Below are positions 1 through 14,097 of a DNA stretch of 64,000 nt, piece after piece (within the stretch, counting starts at the first letter, position 1; the number at the start of each line of letters is the position of its first letter). The stretch is taken from positions 31,381,540-31,445,539 of the forward strand of contig OX463839.1 of assembly GCA_949825065.1 (NCBI GenBank), read 5' to 3'. Position numbers and translations under genes: made by a program. The DNA is from Odontocerum albicorne (Eukaryota > Arthropoda > Insecta > Trichoptera > Odontoceridae). The notes below the pieces were generated by a model that saw only the letters and a program-made list of their open reading frames with translations, was not told the origin of the DNA and ran no database searches.

Positions 1-395
1 TTAATCTTCAATCTGCTGAAAGTGATTCATGATTTGACCTACTCGTATAAAGTGACCGTACTATACTACGTTAATCCTGATACAATGGAGGTAATTGTGA
101 AATTCATTTCATTATTAAGCTGACTAAGCAGTTAAATTGTCTTGATTTAATCAATTTCTAAAATGGCTTACAATTATTTGACAAAGAAGTTTTTCATAAT
201 CATCGCATGTACATTTTTTTGCCTGTGAGATATTTAAAAAAACTTGTTTTTAATAACACAATATATTGATAAATATTATCGTCAAAAATGACCCTGCTAA
301 TGATAATTTAAATAAAACACATAAATAATTTAATTATATTTCGGATATATTCTTTGATTCTGGTCTAATTGAAGTTTTTGAATCCGGTAATAAAA
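1..395. other. AT-rich sequence, no gene seen
   Basis: No exon, repeat or RNA gene is recognisable here. The short reading frames on the minus strand that begin near 636 are antisense to the LINE tail that follows. Confidence 0.5.
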
Positions 396-399
396 GTAA

Positions 400-785
400 C
401 CATTTAAACGTAATCGAAATGCGTGCGCTGAGAAAAATACATGGGGTGATAATGTATGACAAAATACGGAATGAAGTGATAAGGGTGATGTGTTGAGTAA
501 GATAAATAAGAGCACTCTGAGATGGTTTCGGCGTGTGGAACGAATGAATGAAGAAATATCTACAAAACAAATATATAGTGAAAATGTGAGTGGAAGGTGT
601 GGTTGCGAAAAACCTAAGAAAGTATGACTGGATCAAGTAAATAATACTTTAAAAGCGGGGAATGTAAAAAGTCTTGTAAGGATGTAGAAGAGGCGAAATA
701 TGTGTATCGCGATAGGAAAGTCTGGCACTCTCTCCTCTCTGTCTACCACGACAGGGAAACGGCATGATGGTAAGTATTTATCGAC
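400..785 (+). mobile_element. RTE-like LINE 3' fragment
   Basis: Decayed C-terminal end of a non-LTR retrotransposon reverse-transcriptase ORF plus its 3' tail. Translation gives pieces such as LRWFRRVERMNE and TKQIY, the usual end of this protein. The tail reads like 'aaagtctggcactctctcct' and then a GC-richer block before 'gatggtaagtat'. Copies of the same tail occur near 8150, 15800, 39250 and 51420 on the plus strand and, inverted, near 13050 and 46980. The copy is 5'-truncated and frameshifted. The clade (RTE-like) is an inference from remembered protein motifs. Confidence 0.7.
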
Positions 786-3700
786 AGACTAAATATGAAT
801 ATGTAGTTGTTCCCAAAATCCTCGAAACAACGAAATCGCATTATGTCTTTTCTCCCTTGACTTTCTCAACTGTACTCTACAATTGACTTTTTATAGGGGA
901 AATAATATTAGTGATAACATCTCGTAAAGATTATGCAACATTAAATATTTACATAAGTGACTGTTATTGACATAATCATAATTTATTGCTTACTTTACTG
1001 TGTGCATAAGTAAATATTGCACATAAATTGCATACTCAACTAAAGAAGCCCATTATGTAACGTTACTAATTATAGAAAAGATAATTATTCCATTACACCG
1101 ACCTTCAAGGAGTGTGTCCAATCTTGAATACTAACTTTTATTTTATTGTTAACATTTGTATATAACAATTTAACCAAAGTATTATAAACAGTTTTTTTTA
1201 GATTTCCAGTATAGCAACGTGTCTCGTATTTGAGCTACAGAATCTTTGTTGAATTTTATTCTGTTCTAATTCAGTCATAAAACTAATCAATTGAAACTTA
1301 TTTTAATCAGACTAATTCAGCATAAACTTTATTAATGTCAGCGGCTTCATCCAGAGGGAGCATGTTTACCATATAACTCCCGTTAAGAATCTACTAATTT
1401 AACTAACAGACGTTTCTAATTTGAGAAACTACTGTATTTTTTTTAGAAAATACAATTAGCAACTTTGTCGAACTATGGATTGTTTACGAATTGAATTAAC
1501 ACCTAAAATAACATTAGCATGTTGTGTACACAAAAAAAACATTCAAAATCACTAATGTCATCAGAATATCAAGATTTCAGTGTCGTAAATCACCATGTCG
1601 CCTTATAAAAACACTTATAGATTGAGTACTTGATTTCGTTATTTTAAAGTTTACCTACATGTATCCCAGGCAACTAGACAACAACAATGACCAATTTCAA
1701 TCTTAATGGCACTCACAAAGTAGAAGTAATGTTCAAGAAAATAAGGTTAATCAATAACAAAATACATTTATGAAATACTTAATCGTGAAATCGAATACTA
1801 CGAACAAATGTTTTTAAGTGGAAATATTTGGCAATGGTTTATAATTTTAAGACAATTAGAATTAACTGAAATGCGTAAAAATAACTAATATTTCAGACTT
1901 TAGAACTGATTTTCTGAGAAAAAACGAAGACGTTTGATAAGAAAAATATTTCTAAATCTATATTAAGATTACGGTGCACAAAGAAGTATGAGTGAGACAT
2001 GAACATTCAGCTTTATGACCTATTAATTTTTTTGTTCTATTTTAAATAACTACACACAAGTGGGGAGGGTCTTGTGAAATGAAAATGTTCAAATTAAAAC
2101 TTGCGATATGTGTAAATAATATAGAAAAATATCGAAGAAAAATCTTGATTCTATAAATCTTAAATGTATTTTAGATTCATATTATTTTCCTGAAAAAAAT
2201 ATGTTAATGCACTTTGAGAAAACGATATTGAATCCGATCTGTGCATTTTCTTAGGAGTCGCTCGTAATTTCTTCTTTTATCTCTGTCAGTCAATCCATGC
2301 ATTATTAGTGTTCTTATACCATCTTACATTCATTCATAAAAACACATTTCGTCAATATTTTAATCTATACCCAACATATAAAAATATACTGAAATGCTTT
2401 TCTTCATTTTAGTAATAAAATTAGTCGCTAGGTCACATACCTCCATAACGAAATATTCCATCACACTTCCTTATCCTGTTTCCACCCAAGCGCGCGCATT
2501 TTCACATCATTGATTCGATTCTTAGTTAAAATGTATGTTATAGCCACTTTGTGACAGTAAGCATGCAGCTTTTTTTAATTTACTTAAGTTTGTGTTTTGA
2601 ATTCAGTGAATGAAAGCAATGAATAATTTAGCCGAGCCACATAAACGCACAGTAAATTCAACGCAGATATTTACCGTAAACTTGATTGGCTAATGTTAAT
2701 GAATACTAAATATATATGATATTTGAGGTGGTAACAAAAATAATTGGAAAGTAGAAGGCTTTATTGTTTGCCTTAATTTTACTGTTAGAATAGATATTTA
2801 TTTTATTATACACTTCAAATAATTACAATCGAAAAAAATATTTATACAATCGAATAAATAAACAATCGAAACACCTTCATTTTGCCTATAAAATTGTGAA
2901 ATTTGTCTATAAAAGGAAATTATACAATATCGTTTTTTTTTTCTCTACAACCATATGTTCAAAGCTGATTCACTCGTTTCAACTAAAACTTATTTCATTC
3001 ACCTCACCCATTCCTCGCCTTGTATTAAAATCTCCAAGCGTTCATTAGTCACTCTCTGAAAAAATCGGTGAACGCATCTTAAATGCAGCCGTTTGTTATA
3101 AAGTAATGCCGCCAAACGACTTTCTAAGTTAAGAACCCAACGGACTTCATCGGAAACAACGCCCATATTTCTCCCACATATTCTAAATGCTACATTCCTC
3201 GAGATTTGATACGATGCAATTCAAGCAATAAAGTTTATTACAAGTCCTCCCTTTTTATGTATGACAGAACATTCAAATCTCCCGCGTTTAATTTGAAAAG
3301 ACCTAAATGCTCAAGTTATATTTTTCTAGTTTATTTCTTTGGTGGAAAGTAATCAACTCAGATTTAATGATAAATTGATCATTCGTATCCTTTCAAAATA
3401 GTGTTATAAAGAGTAATAAAACAAAAGGAAAACCGTTACATTTTCGTAACCTCGTCTTCAGAACGGATCGAAGAGAGTTGCGCAATAAGCCGGCTATTAA
3501 TCAATGTTACAAATAAGACGTTACAAATCGATTACATTCTTTTGACCTGTATCTTACTTTGCGTGTATGAAATTAAAAAAAACTCTAAAGATTATTTTGA
3601 GATTTGTCCACTAGCGGGGAGCTGGACATAGACCTACCACGCCTTTTTATTGGCACAAATCCAAAGAGTCGGAGCCGGCATACACTATCGGTACGTCAAG

Positions 3701-6700
3701 AATATTCAATACTGAAATATGCACATTCCTGTAGTATGCCCTCGTTTCAGTTTGCAGGTAAATGTCATCAAATATTTCGCTTACGAAGGCGAAATAACTG
3801 ACACGTAGAAACGTTTTTGTTAGAAACATGTGAATATTTCTAATAAATTATGCGACGAAAACAAATTAAAATTTGATTCGCCGGTTTTCAATGAAATATT
3901 AACATACAAAAATATAAAATCTATAAGAATTTTTTTTTTACGAGTTGTAAATATTTTGTTCAAACTTACCAATGGTAGTCATGTTGAATTATTTGTCGTT
4001 TCCAAATAAAAGCAGAATAAACACCACACACACAACCTCTCTGGACAGCGAGTTAGATTCAAACTAGGCACCGCTTGCCGGCTACCACAATAAAAGCGGA
4101 GCGCTGTCCTTCCGTATTCGCTCTTTCACTCACACGATTTTGAAAATGTACAGTATGAGTCATAGGATATGAATTATATGTTATGATGTCATAGAATATG
4201 AGTCATATTTAGTTTTCAAATGGGGCGTGATATAGTTATTAAACGTTTAAATATTATTTTATTAAGAAATTTAAGAAAAAATAAATATTACTTTATTTTA
4301 TTTTTTATTTAAAAAAATTAATTGTTTTAGAACTTTGAAATTTCTCTGGAAGTGGTATTTTCCTTCCATTCGATATGTCAATTTAAAAAATATAATATAT
4401 ATAATTATAAATACAATATCTTATATGTAAATAAATATATAAAAATCAATTTAGAACCATTCTGAATAAATAAAATTTCAAGAATATAATAAAATTAGTT
4501 CAACTTGCATAATAAAATAGTTTTTGGTTTGAATAATTAAGCAGTTACTCCTTCGTGTATGAATTTGACACATTTGAAAGCAAAAACAAAAAATTTCCTA
4601 ATAAAAAAGGATTATTGTAATAAAATAAAACTTTCGACAGAAGCAACATACTTGAATAATATATATTTATAATAACATATATCTACTTTCCATTAAATTC
4701 TAATTTAATTTTATATTTTAACATTTATCTTATACGAGTATTATGTGAATATAACTTTTCAAAATATTTTATTCCACAATGACGTAGTTACAAATAATTA
4801 TTTGTATAGCTCATGTATTACAAGATTAGACAAATTGGACAATCAGTTTAGGCATTGTGTGGACATATAAATGATGTTGACTACTTCCAAGAGTAAAACT
4901 GATAAGTTGTTCGTGATGAATTCGGTATATTATAAGGGTTTGCTTTTTTATTGTGTTGGGCTCGTCTTATATTATTGTATATAATATGTCAGTATCGTTT
5001 TTCAATTTTTGTAATATTTTGTTTTAAAAAGGTCATTTGGCCGTTTCAATAAATAAACCAACATGTACCATTGGTATAAAATTTCAATTTGACGCTCCCT
5101 AATCGTCTCGGTCTCAGGCTTTGTATTATTTGTCTACTGTTAACGGACCTGTAGTCTGTATAGATTCACAGTTCTCTTCCATCGTGAAATTTTTATTACA
5201 ACGGATGTTTCGAGAAACACCGTGTAAACCGAGACCCGAGCATATATATCGTTTGACATCATCGTTCCGAATCTACGAGTACCAGATTTCTGACGCTGAT
5301 TCGTTCTAACCGGGCGCGAATGAGTAAGACGGATACAACTGGTGATGCCTGTTAATTCTGGTAAGTTCTTTCATATGAAGTAACTGGTGAGCGAAGAAGT
5401 AAAGAATGGACTAGTGACGGCCATCAGGCGATCGTGGCTCATCTCGATTCGTGGTAGAGGTGGGAAGTTTAATAATTTGATGGAACAAGTTTTAAAATAA
5501 ATAGTTCAAGAAAAGCATTTAACTTTTACAAAACTATTTTTAGTAAATAAATAATTGACTTATTGATAGTAACATAGTATATATCCTGAAATTACATATA
5601 ACATATATACTCGTATGTTAAGACACTGGAAAAGAAAATATATTTGAGAGAATAACTATCAAAAGGTCTGGACGTATCTCATAACAGACTGTGCATAGGA
5701 AGCACTTACATACGGAGCTGGAGAGATTGATACTAGCTAGATCTACAATTTTAGTGTCCTCTTTTATATGCAATACACTCGCGTTACCTCACTTCGAATT
5801 GACAGCTGCTATTGTATTCTTTAGTTTTCAATATTATATTATATAAATTGTAATTTGTTTAATCAAACACTGTATATAACGGTCTAACAAAAACATCGTC
5901 AGTACTTCCTCTCAGAAGATCTCATATTTATTTTGAAAGTCGTATGTTTCAGTGGCATTGTGCTGATAGTGTAATTTTGTTATAATAATAAAATATATAT
6001 TAAAAACTGATATTTCTAAATAAAATCAAGATTGTCAAATATTACTGTTAAATTATACCCAAAAACAACTGATGTACCAACTAGTATGTCAAGTTTTCTA
6101 GTTTTTTTTTTAAATATAGTTCATTAGTATTTAAATGTTCGCAACCTACACGTTGCTACAATTCAAGCCTCCAATCATGGTTTTGAGTAATAGTGTTATC
6201 TCCTTGAAATGTGTATGTATGCAGTTTATGATGTAAAATGCAATTACAATTTGGGTAATGATACAACAAAAACGATTGCACAGTTATTTACCCACATTTT
6301 ATTCACTATGACGTATTTATTTATTAATAATTATTCACTCATCATGTATGACTATGACAAATACATCGGTCAACTTTCATGACGAAATGTTTGTAACAAA
6401 TAAGTCATTATTTCACAATAATAATCACTGAAATATTGTATAATATACCAAATGTTATCGCCACTTTTGATAAAGAGATTAATTCTTCCTTTTCAAATAC
6501 AGGAAACTTACAAATCCAATGACAAAAGTAACATACTATAGATCTTCATAACTTCGGTGTTGGGTAGCGTCACGTTTCAGGATATTCACATTCAAATAGT
6601 GAATATGAAAAAAAACTTTGTAAAAATACTTCAGTTTTGAACGGTATGTTACATATTGTAACTAGATTGGTCTTAGTTAACAACATCGTTATTATAATGC

Positions 6701-7350
6701 GTAACAGATTTTACAAAAATACATTACTTAAAAACACCGTGAACTGCCTACAATTTATTAATTGTTGTGAAATTTGTCGCAACAATTTGTACCTGTTGTT
6801 AACTACATAATAAAATAAACTCGATTATATGTTAATATTAATATAATCGATAAAAAGGAGAAAAAAATCTGTGGTTGAGAAAAGTGTTTCATCGTTTTCA
6901 TGAATAAATTTTTCGTGTTCTTCAACATGTCTGAATTGGCAGTGGGGACAAATTGAAGAGGATGACTGGGAGATTACATTGTATTTGGTTCCGTTAATCG
7001 AACCTTCCGAGTTAAGAGCCACCGGAGTAGGCTCAGAACTCACAGTTCATCATCGCACGTGTTGGAAATATTACCGCACGTGTAGAGGTAACAATACTCG
7101 CACACGTCTAGCATGAGTGAGTCTTGTTACCAGACAAACTAATTTACCTGATTGGGAGCCTTTTTGAAAAAACGGGTATCAAGCTTCTTAACAACTGGGT
7201 CACGGGAATCGTCATTATTTCAAGATATAGTATTTTAATTAGAGCATTACATTACACTTCTTTAGTCCGATGTTTTTCAATAAATAAAGGTCTTTTTGGG
7301 AATTGTGTGCTATGCAGTCAGGTGCAGGGCACACACAGGTTGGTTCTCAG
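786..7350. other. Long AT-rich stretch without recognised genes
   Basis: About 6.5 kb of AT-rich sequence. Small open frames exist (3604-3801 plus, 5121-5309 plus, 6825-7043 minus), but none shows a domain, splice context or homology I recognise. A GC-richer patch at about 4030-4120 and another at 5280-5460 may be old transposon pieces; I could not assign them. Confidence 0.4.
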
Positions 7351-7354
7351 CTGC

Positions 7355-7510
7355 CAGGAGGATGCTGATTTGCGCTGTTGGCTATCGCCAAAGTTTATAG
7401 GACATACTCTGCGGAAGCACTCTCGGTCTTAACGGGACTCACTCCGTTGGATCTGGAGGTAAAGTAACGCGCCGCGATTATCCTTCTCGGCAAGGGTCAG
7501 CCCGCGAGTA
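7355..7510 (+). mobile_element. R1-clade LINE fragment (end of ORF2)
   Basis: One plus-strand frame reads AIAKVYRTYSAEALSVLTGL followed by TPLDLEVK, a stop, and RAAIILLGKG. This resembles the segment after the reverse-transcriptase domain of R1/TRAS-type retrotransposons, where a line such as 'TSxxAL.VL.GxxPLDLxVxxRA' is typical. It is very short, carries a stop codon and abuts the next LINE fragment. The assignment rests on this motif alone. Confidence 0.5.
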
Positions 7511-7544
7511 TGGGTGACGTCCGCCTTCACTCCTTGCTAGGGAT

Positions 7545-8215
7545 GAAAGATTGGAGCAAGTTGATGGATTCTGCTATACGAGTACGTGTAGTATTTTCTC
7601 AGATGAGGGAAGAATTAAGAGGGATATCGAACGACGTGTAGCAATAAGAAACAATGTCAATACGGCGTTATAACATATATACTAGAATTGAACTGTATCA
7701 AAATTTGCTAATATGAACATCAGTAGTCTAGTGCCTACTTTGATGTATGGGAGTGAAACATGGACGTGAAAAAAGACTGATAGGAGCTGAATAAATGCAG
7801 TAGAAATGCGTGCACTGAACAGAATACACGGAGTGACAATCTATGATAGAATATGGAATGAAGTGATAAAGGATGGATGTGAACTTATGGCTCATGTGTT
7901 GAGTAAAATAAAGAAGAGCACTCTGAGATGATTTGTGCATTTGAAACGAATGAATGAAGAACAAAACAAATATATAGTGCAAATGAGAATGGAAGGCGTG
8001 AGAGTGAAAGATCAAGGAAGTATGGTTGGATCAAGTGAATGATATTTTGATAGAAGGAAATATCAAAAGTCATAGATATCGTAGGAGTTGTATGAGAAGG
8101 TGTATGGTAGAAGAGGGGAAGGAGATATTTGCCGAGATTTGAAAGTCTAGCTATCTATCCTCTCTGCCTATCTCGTTAAGGAGATAGCGTGACGATATGC
8201 ATGTATCTCTATGAA
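7545..8215 (+). mobile_element. RTE-like LINE 3' fragment
   Basis: Decayed copy of the family at 38310-39312: 'gattggagcaagttgatgga', 'agggatatcgaacgacgtgt' and 'atgtatgggagtgaaacatgg' correspond to the protein line RLEQV.GFC, KRDIERRVAIRN and LMYGSETW. It ends with the shared tail near 8150-8215, where 'ctctctgcctatctcgttaa' precedes a short ATGTAT run. Several frameshifts and stops make it non-functional. The minus-strand reading frames at 7728-8073 are antisense to it. Confidence 0.75.
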
Positions 8216-8389
8216 ATAAGATCTGAAATTGCAATCGAAATGGAGATGTAAAAAACAGTTCAGTATCTATTTAAGATTTATTTAATTTTATATAGGTAGT
8301 TCATGCGTGGCTGCTGTAATCCAGAATTAATATAAATAAAAATAATACACTTAACTTTGTTTACTTGCACTATATGTTTAGTACATCAC

Positions 8390-8790
8390 AATGTATATTT
8401 TGACACACACTGAGTACCCCTCAGGTGAGATTGTACCGGACGGGGCACAAATAACTGTATCGTAGGCACGTTGGTTGCCGCGTCGCGCTCAGAGAATCGA
8501 GGTCGCGAATTCCCAAGCGAAGATCCAGAAGAAGGTAGCGGGTTGAAGAGATTCCTCTCAGGCAGGTCGAAGTAGGTAGCGGGTCTCAAGTAAAACACGG
8601 TAAAGTCGGTAGTACTGAGAATATAATATCGCAAACAGGGGGCCCTCTATGTTAATGGTCAGTCGGCCGTCACGAGCGCTCATTACCCGCGAAATACAAC
8701 TTTCGGGGTCCTGAGCGTCGCTTAGGCCGACCGGGCCCCGACCTACTCCGATACATCGCTCCGCAAGTCATATTTCCATTGCAGTCGCGA
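8390..8790. repeat. GC-rich dispersed repeat, copy 1
   Basis: Markedly GC-richer than its surroundings. A diverged copy lies at about 44950-45190: both contain the order 'ggtagcrggttgaa', 'attcctctyag', 'aagtaaaacacggta' (or a close variant) and 'actgagaatatatt'. The segment 8650-8790 contains runs such as 'ggccgaccgggccccgacct'. It could be part of an LTR or of an element 5' region; I see no clear ends. The 82-residue minus-strand frame inside it (8386-8634) has no recognised domain. Confidence 0.5.
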
Positions 8791-9149
8791 ACGCAATCGG
8801 AGTCAAACAAACATAAAATTTCCAACATAAAATACAAGAACATTATTACATAGATTTACAAGAACATACATGAATTTGCATACACATTTAATATACAGAT
8901 CTACACACAAATGTCAATCCACCATACAAGCAATTTCAATGTCTATATCATTATACCACATACACACACACAAGGGCGACGGCACACGTCCGATACAGAG
9001 ATAGTTAAGCAATTTAGAGCCTAACTCATATCAGGAAGACACAATGTTTAATTAAATTCGTTTCTATACTAAAAATATAGTAACATACAAGTAAACAGTG
9101 AAGTGGTTTATTTTTATTTCATTATCTACTTATCCCTTGAGACTTAAGA

Positions 9150-9965
9150 CCTTGATCCTCCCCGTGTGTTCAAAGCTGAGCGTCGTAGTCCTCTGCTATA
9201 TCTTCATCCCTCCCGGTCCAGAGTCATAATGAATGCAACGCTTAAAGATGATCCTGTTAACTCCTTTATTTGATATGTCCATCGCATAGGACCCCTTCTT
9301 CTTTCTCACTTTCAACCAACTGTCTCTGTGATCATCAGCTTCTCAAACTTACATCATTTTTTCTAGCAAAGCGTCCAAAGTATGTTACGATTATTTTTCT
9401 GCATTGTGTCGAATTCTTTCAGTAATCTCCAATTATTTGATGATATAGACGTTAGTGTGGTTTGCGGTCCATGGCGTACGAAGCATTCGCCTCCAGCACC
9501 ACATCTCGAAGGCATCTATTTTTTTCCCTTTTATCTCGACGTCCATATTTTCCCTCCATACAGAGCAATGAGAATACTATGGAGTAACCCAGACGGATTT
9601 GGTTCATTTCAGTCAAGACCGGTTAGTTAATATATTTGCCAGATTTGTCGTAGCTGCTCTTGCCATTCCAATTCATCTTCTGATCTCCGATTCACATTAT
9701 TCATTCCTTGAAATAAGAGCACCTGGTTAAATAAACTCGTTGACCCCTTCATAATTCCTTAGCGAGTCACTTCTTATCGTAGTCTCGTATCGGTCCACGA
9801 TAAGGACTTTTGTTTATTTCTAGTCTTAGTTAGCGGTTCTCTATTTCAACTTTATGATGAAGTTCGACCTTTTCATCCTCGTTGGCTATATGCGTTATAT
9901 CGTCTGCGAATCTTATATTGGAGATTTTATGACCTCCTATGCCAATACCACCTTCCCATCCGTTT
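9150..9965 (-). mobile_element. RTE-type LINE reverse-transcriptase remnant
   Basis: Read on the minus strand this is a broken reverse transcriptase. Near 9895-9955 one frame gives ISNIRFADDITHIANEDEKV, containing the FADD catalytic box. Further on come LEINKS, a segment equivalent to YG.ETWTL, NAFEMWCWRRMLR-like residues near 9450-9490, and a C-terminal 'GRRPRGRSP'-like area. Many frameshifts and stops interrupt it. It belongs to the insect 'endonuclease-reverse transcriptase' LINEs and differs from the family at 7545 and 38310. The plus-strand open frame at 9382-9630 is antisense to it. Confidence 0.65.
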
Positions 9966-10430
9966 AGTTTTTATTTTTTCTCATTTTGAAGAATTACTCG
10001 TATTGTAAGGAAGGAAATTAAATTATATATTTAATGTTTTTGGCAGGGATTATGTTTGCATCAACTTCGTTTAAAATTATCCTAATTTCATTTGTTTACT
10101 ATTATTAAGTATTATTATTATAACCTTAACATTTCCAAAATATATTTTAAAGAGAAAGCTACATGTCTTCTAAAACACATTAAATGGCTGGAAACTTTCA
10201 CATTGACGATACGAAGTCACGCTGCGTTTTAAAATGTACACGTTAAGCCTGTAGGATTAATGTCATGTTGGAAGTCAAAAGTAGATGATGATGATGAAAA
10301 CTATTCAAGCGACTTGTTACAATGAATTACAATGCAGTATATCACGAAGATAATTCACATGGTAAAAAAATTTCATCTCTTTTCAATTGAGAGTGCAGGA
10401 GCATATGATAAATATGATTACAGAACAATA

Positions 10431-10860
10431 TTTTAGATTAGGCCTGGCCAGCACAAATTGCCCCACGAGCCGCATTGACGACCTAAAGTTTTCCAAGGGC
10501 CGCACATAAATAAGAATAATTGCTAATTTGTTCCAATGTTTTTTTCGATATCTGGCTTTACAACAAAATTCGTACTTATTAATTTTTTTGTAAGTGATTG
10601 ATTTGAATGCAGAGGTACACAGAAAGTGTTCAATCAATGTAAATCTGAAGAAAAAAAACGATACTATAATACAACTATATGTGAAGAGAAAACATGTAAT
10701 GAACTAACAACAAAATGTATTTGTATGGTAATATAATGATTTACAATTCTAAGTTATTAATTCTTAAATATATTTGTATGATAATAAAAACAATTCGTTA
10801 TACATGATCGCGGGCCGCATGTGGCCCGCGAGCCGTGGGTTTGCCAGTCCTGTTTTAGAT
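10431..10860. mobile_element. Non-autonomous hAT-like element with 8-bp target duplication
   Basis: The element occupies 10439-10852 (414 bp) and is flanked on both sides by a perfect 8-bp duplication TTTTAGAT (10431-10438 and 10853-10860). Its ends are short imperfect inverted repeats: TAGGCCTGGCCAGCA on the left and, reading inward from the right, CAGGACTGGCAAACC. Next to each end is a GC-rich block with 'gcccc/gggccgc' character, as in many hAT elements whose ends read CAGG..TGGC and contain GGCCGCGGGCC-like text. The interior is AT-rich and codes for nothing recognisable, so it would need a transposase in trans. Confidence 0.75.
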
Positions 10861-10869
10861 AATGAAGAA

Positions 10870-13034
10870 AACGACATTTTTACGCTTCTGTTACCTATAA
10901 AAATTAAGTAATAAATTATTTTGTTATTCCAATAATTACATTAGTTCCCGCTACACGTGTTTCTAATTATCTAAGAGGCCATACCAGATAAATCTTTGAA
11001 CGCAAAACTTCTGGTTGGTTTGAATAAATTACTGTATAGTAGTAAGCCTGCCAGATATATCATGTGTCAAATTGCCAGATATATGATGTACACAAAGAAA
11101 AATACATCTCCGAATGAAGATCGACCTACCTCTACTCCACAAGTTCTGTTTACGAAAATCGAAATCTACTTGTAGATTAGAATTCGGCAACTAATATTAT
11201 GAGTTGATGGTTTTTTATACGCCTTCCTGAATATTCCGAGGGCATAAACCTTTTCACCTAACGTGAGTCACCAATGATGAGTAATGTTAACAGTTAAGTC
11301 AGTTAACTGCACATTATCGCAAAAAATTAGCACTCGGCTTGCGACATACAGGCGTTAATTATTCAAGTCATGCAGGCTGGGCCATTTTCTACCCGTAGCT
11401 TAATCTTCCTTTGAACTTTATACAATCTATTATATAATTCCATTCCTAATAAAAGTTGAATATGAAAGTCGAAAAAGCATTCTCAATTATTAGAAGAGGA
11501 AATTCGGTTTGTTGGAGAGCTCTTAGATCTATATTTGCACCCAGAGCGGGTGTTGACCTTCTGAAAAATGCTTCCATATTTTAACAGTCAGCAGCCATTA
11601 ACCCGACAGTTATATACACATATGTTATTCCATGCTATATAACTAGTCGCTCCAAATGATCGATTGAGATCGCTTTCACGTGGATTCATAATTTAATGCG
11701 GCATCAAAATGTGCAATAAGACGGATCTTAAACTTTTACCATTTAAAAAAAACTGTAGGCGATCAAACAAAGAGGGGGAGAGATTCTCTTGGCCTACTGA
11801 GAAACACTGCTGATGGAGTGTTTCGAAAATTTTGAACGATTCACGAAACGGCTTTACTTTGAAAACATTTAAAGTGAAAATATAATGGGGGCATTCCGTT
11901 TAGCTTATTCATTTGATTTTATTTGTTTGTTTATTTACGTTTTGTTTTTCTTGAAATCAATCGCTTTGGTATTGAGTTTTCATACATTGTATAACAAATA
12001 TGAAAGCGTTGCCAGGCGTCCGGATTTCGGCGGGAATGTTCCGATTTATAGTAGAAACTGTTACTCCGACTCCCGATATCTGTAATTTCCGATTTGCACA
12101 AAAATTCTCAAAATGGAACTAAAATAAGATAATTATTAAAATTCAGTTTGATCTCACCACCACCCATGCTGTTATCGGAGACAAAATAAGTCCTCATACA
12201 GCGCGATTTACATTAGAATATCAAAATTTTCTTTATTTTTTATGAGTGCGACATCACGTTCTGACAAAGAACGAACTACCCAAAGGGACAACACATCTGA
12301 GATAAAAAAAAGAATACTAGCAACGACAGACTAAAGGTCCGACATCACCGGAGAAAAAAATAGACTCGCAGCGCAGTAAATACACTTATAAAGCGCCTTA
12401 AGGCCTTAAGTTCAAACCGCCTAGAAAGTTGCCAGTACTATGACAAAAAGTTTCGAATGTAGCAAAACTATCATTTGACACCACTAGATCTAAGTAGCCA
12501 ATCGGTCTGAAGATGGAACAATGTAAAGCAGAGTGGAGATCCCGTTGGAAATTATTGACTCTTTTATAATCGCAGTACCACATCATCTGATCTGCGGATT
12601 ATTTATTATAATTGCTGTTTTTGAATGATTAAGAAGTGAGCAGAAATTCAGAGAACAAAAACTCCACAAGGTGCAATAAATAGGCTACCCGCGACGATCA
12701 TACAAAGCCGCGAATTTACGTACTCGCAGGTCTGCATACGCCACTCCTGAAAGGAGTTGAAAGAATTGAAAAAATCATAATTGTACATGCTGAAAGTATT
12801 TTGAAAAATGCAACTGAAAAAGAAAAAAAAATAGACAAAGAATGTTACATTTACATGTTATGCGATATAAACAGGTAGAATTAAACTGTTCAATTAAACG
12901 TATTAAAACAAACAATTATATTTTAGTCGTCCATTTTTACTTTAAAATCCCGATATGCAGTTTTGGCGATTTTTTATTGCTATAAAATTCCGCTTGTCTA
13001 AATATAATTTTATTTTTGTTATATCTTATTTGTT
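10870..13034. other. AT-rich sequence, no gene seen
   Basis: No exon, repeat or RNA gene could be supported. The plus-strand frame 11885-12085 begins with a hydrophobic stretch (FICLFIYVLFFLKSIALVLS), but nothing else argues that it is a gene. Confidence 0.4.
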
Positions 13035-13210
13035 TTCGAGCTTACATACATAAGTATCATCACGCCGTGTCCCTTGCAAGGTAGGCAGAGAAAACAGATC
13101 TCCAAACTTTTCTATCTAAACACACAACTTTTGCCTCCTCCACATGCATAAATCTCGTCATTCACAATCTCCAATCATTTATACTTCTCGGGTGCTATGT
13201 AAGTATGCTA
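13035..13210 (-). mobile_element. RTE-like LINE 3' tail (inverted)
   Basis: Read on the plus strand it starts 'cttacatacataagtatcat' and continues 'aggtaggcagagaaa'. This is the reverse complement of the shared LINE tail 'ctctctgcctacc...gatggtatgtatgta'. Only the last 170 bp or so are present, so it is a strongly 5'-truncated insertion. Confidence 0.65.
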
Positions 13211-13216
13211 ACCACA

Positions 13217-13270
13217 ATTTATACATGGATTTTAGTATCCTGGAAGCGATACTAAAATCCATGTATAAAT
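13217..13270. repeat. Perfect 23-bp hairpin
   Basis: Arms 13217-13239 and 13248-13270 are exact reverse complements; the left arm begins ATTTATACATGGATTTTAG. The loop is the 8 nt ctggaagc. It sits just beyond the inverted LINE tail. Confidence 0.85.
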
Positions 13271-14097
13271 CCACACGCATTAAATTTAATTGGACGAGTA
13301 CCTATGTTTTTACAATTTTGTTTAAGATATTTTGGAATTGAAAATGTAGAATGCTAAAAATGTCTTAATCATATAAAAGTTGAATAAATATTCTAGTGAT
13401 TTTCGGAAAATATCTAATGTACTCGTATTATACCTACATTGCCGAAATTGGAGAATGTCTGAAGAAAGTATTACGCGACACTTGAAGGAAGTGCAATACT
13501 CGGTCCAGTGCCGTAACCAGTTTTTATGGACCCCTTTTTTGGGAAAAATAATATCGTAATAAAAAATACGATATAACCATAGTTTACAAATATTTTTCGT
13601 TAGCACAAAAATATATAAGAACATTCTCAAGTATATAAATGAAATTAATTATTTGAATTGCACTTTATTGTCTTTTATTTTGACAAATTCATTGATTACA
13701 TGATCATAATTAATAGTTTTAACAATATTATATTCAATGAAATATTGAATAATCATTTCAAAAAGCAGAGCATGAGGGCGAAATTTAAACATTATATATA
13801 ATAGTATTTGACGATTTTTTGTCACTTGGATTTCAGGGCACCCTTCATCATGGGCCCGGCGCCTGTGTACCCATTGTACCTACCTAGTAACGATACTGAC
13901 TCTTAACAACTGTAAACCCGGCACTGCAATGACGGACCGAAATACGTGGGCCTGACCGTTTACAGTTAAGCCAACTGACCTCTGCATTCTGAAACTACAG
14001 TGCATCACAAATAAAAACGAGAAAAACTTTCATGGCATCTCGGCCACGAAATTTCATCACAAAGTTCTAAAAATCAAACTTGTTATATAAAGATTTG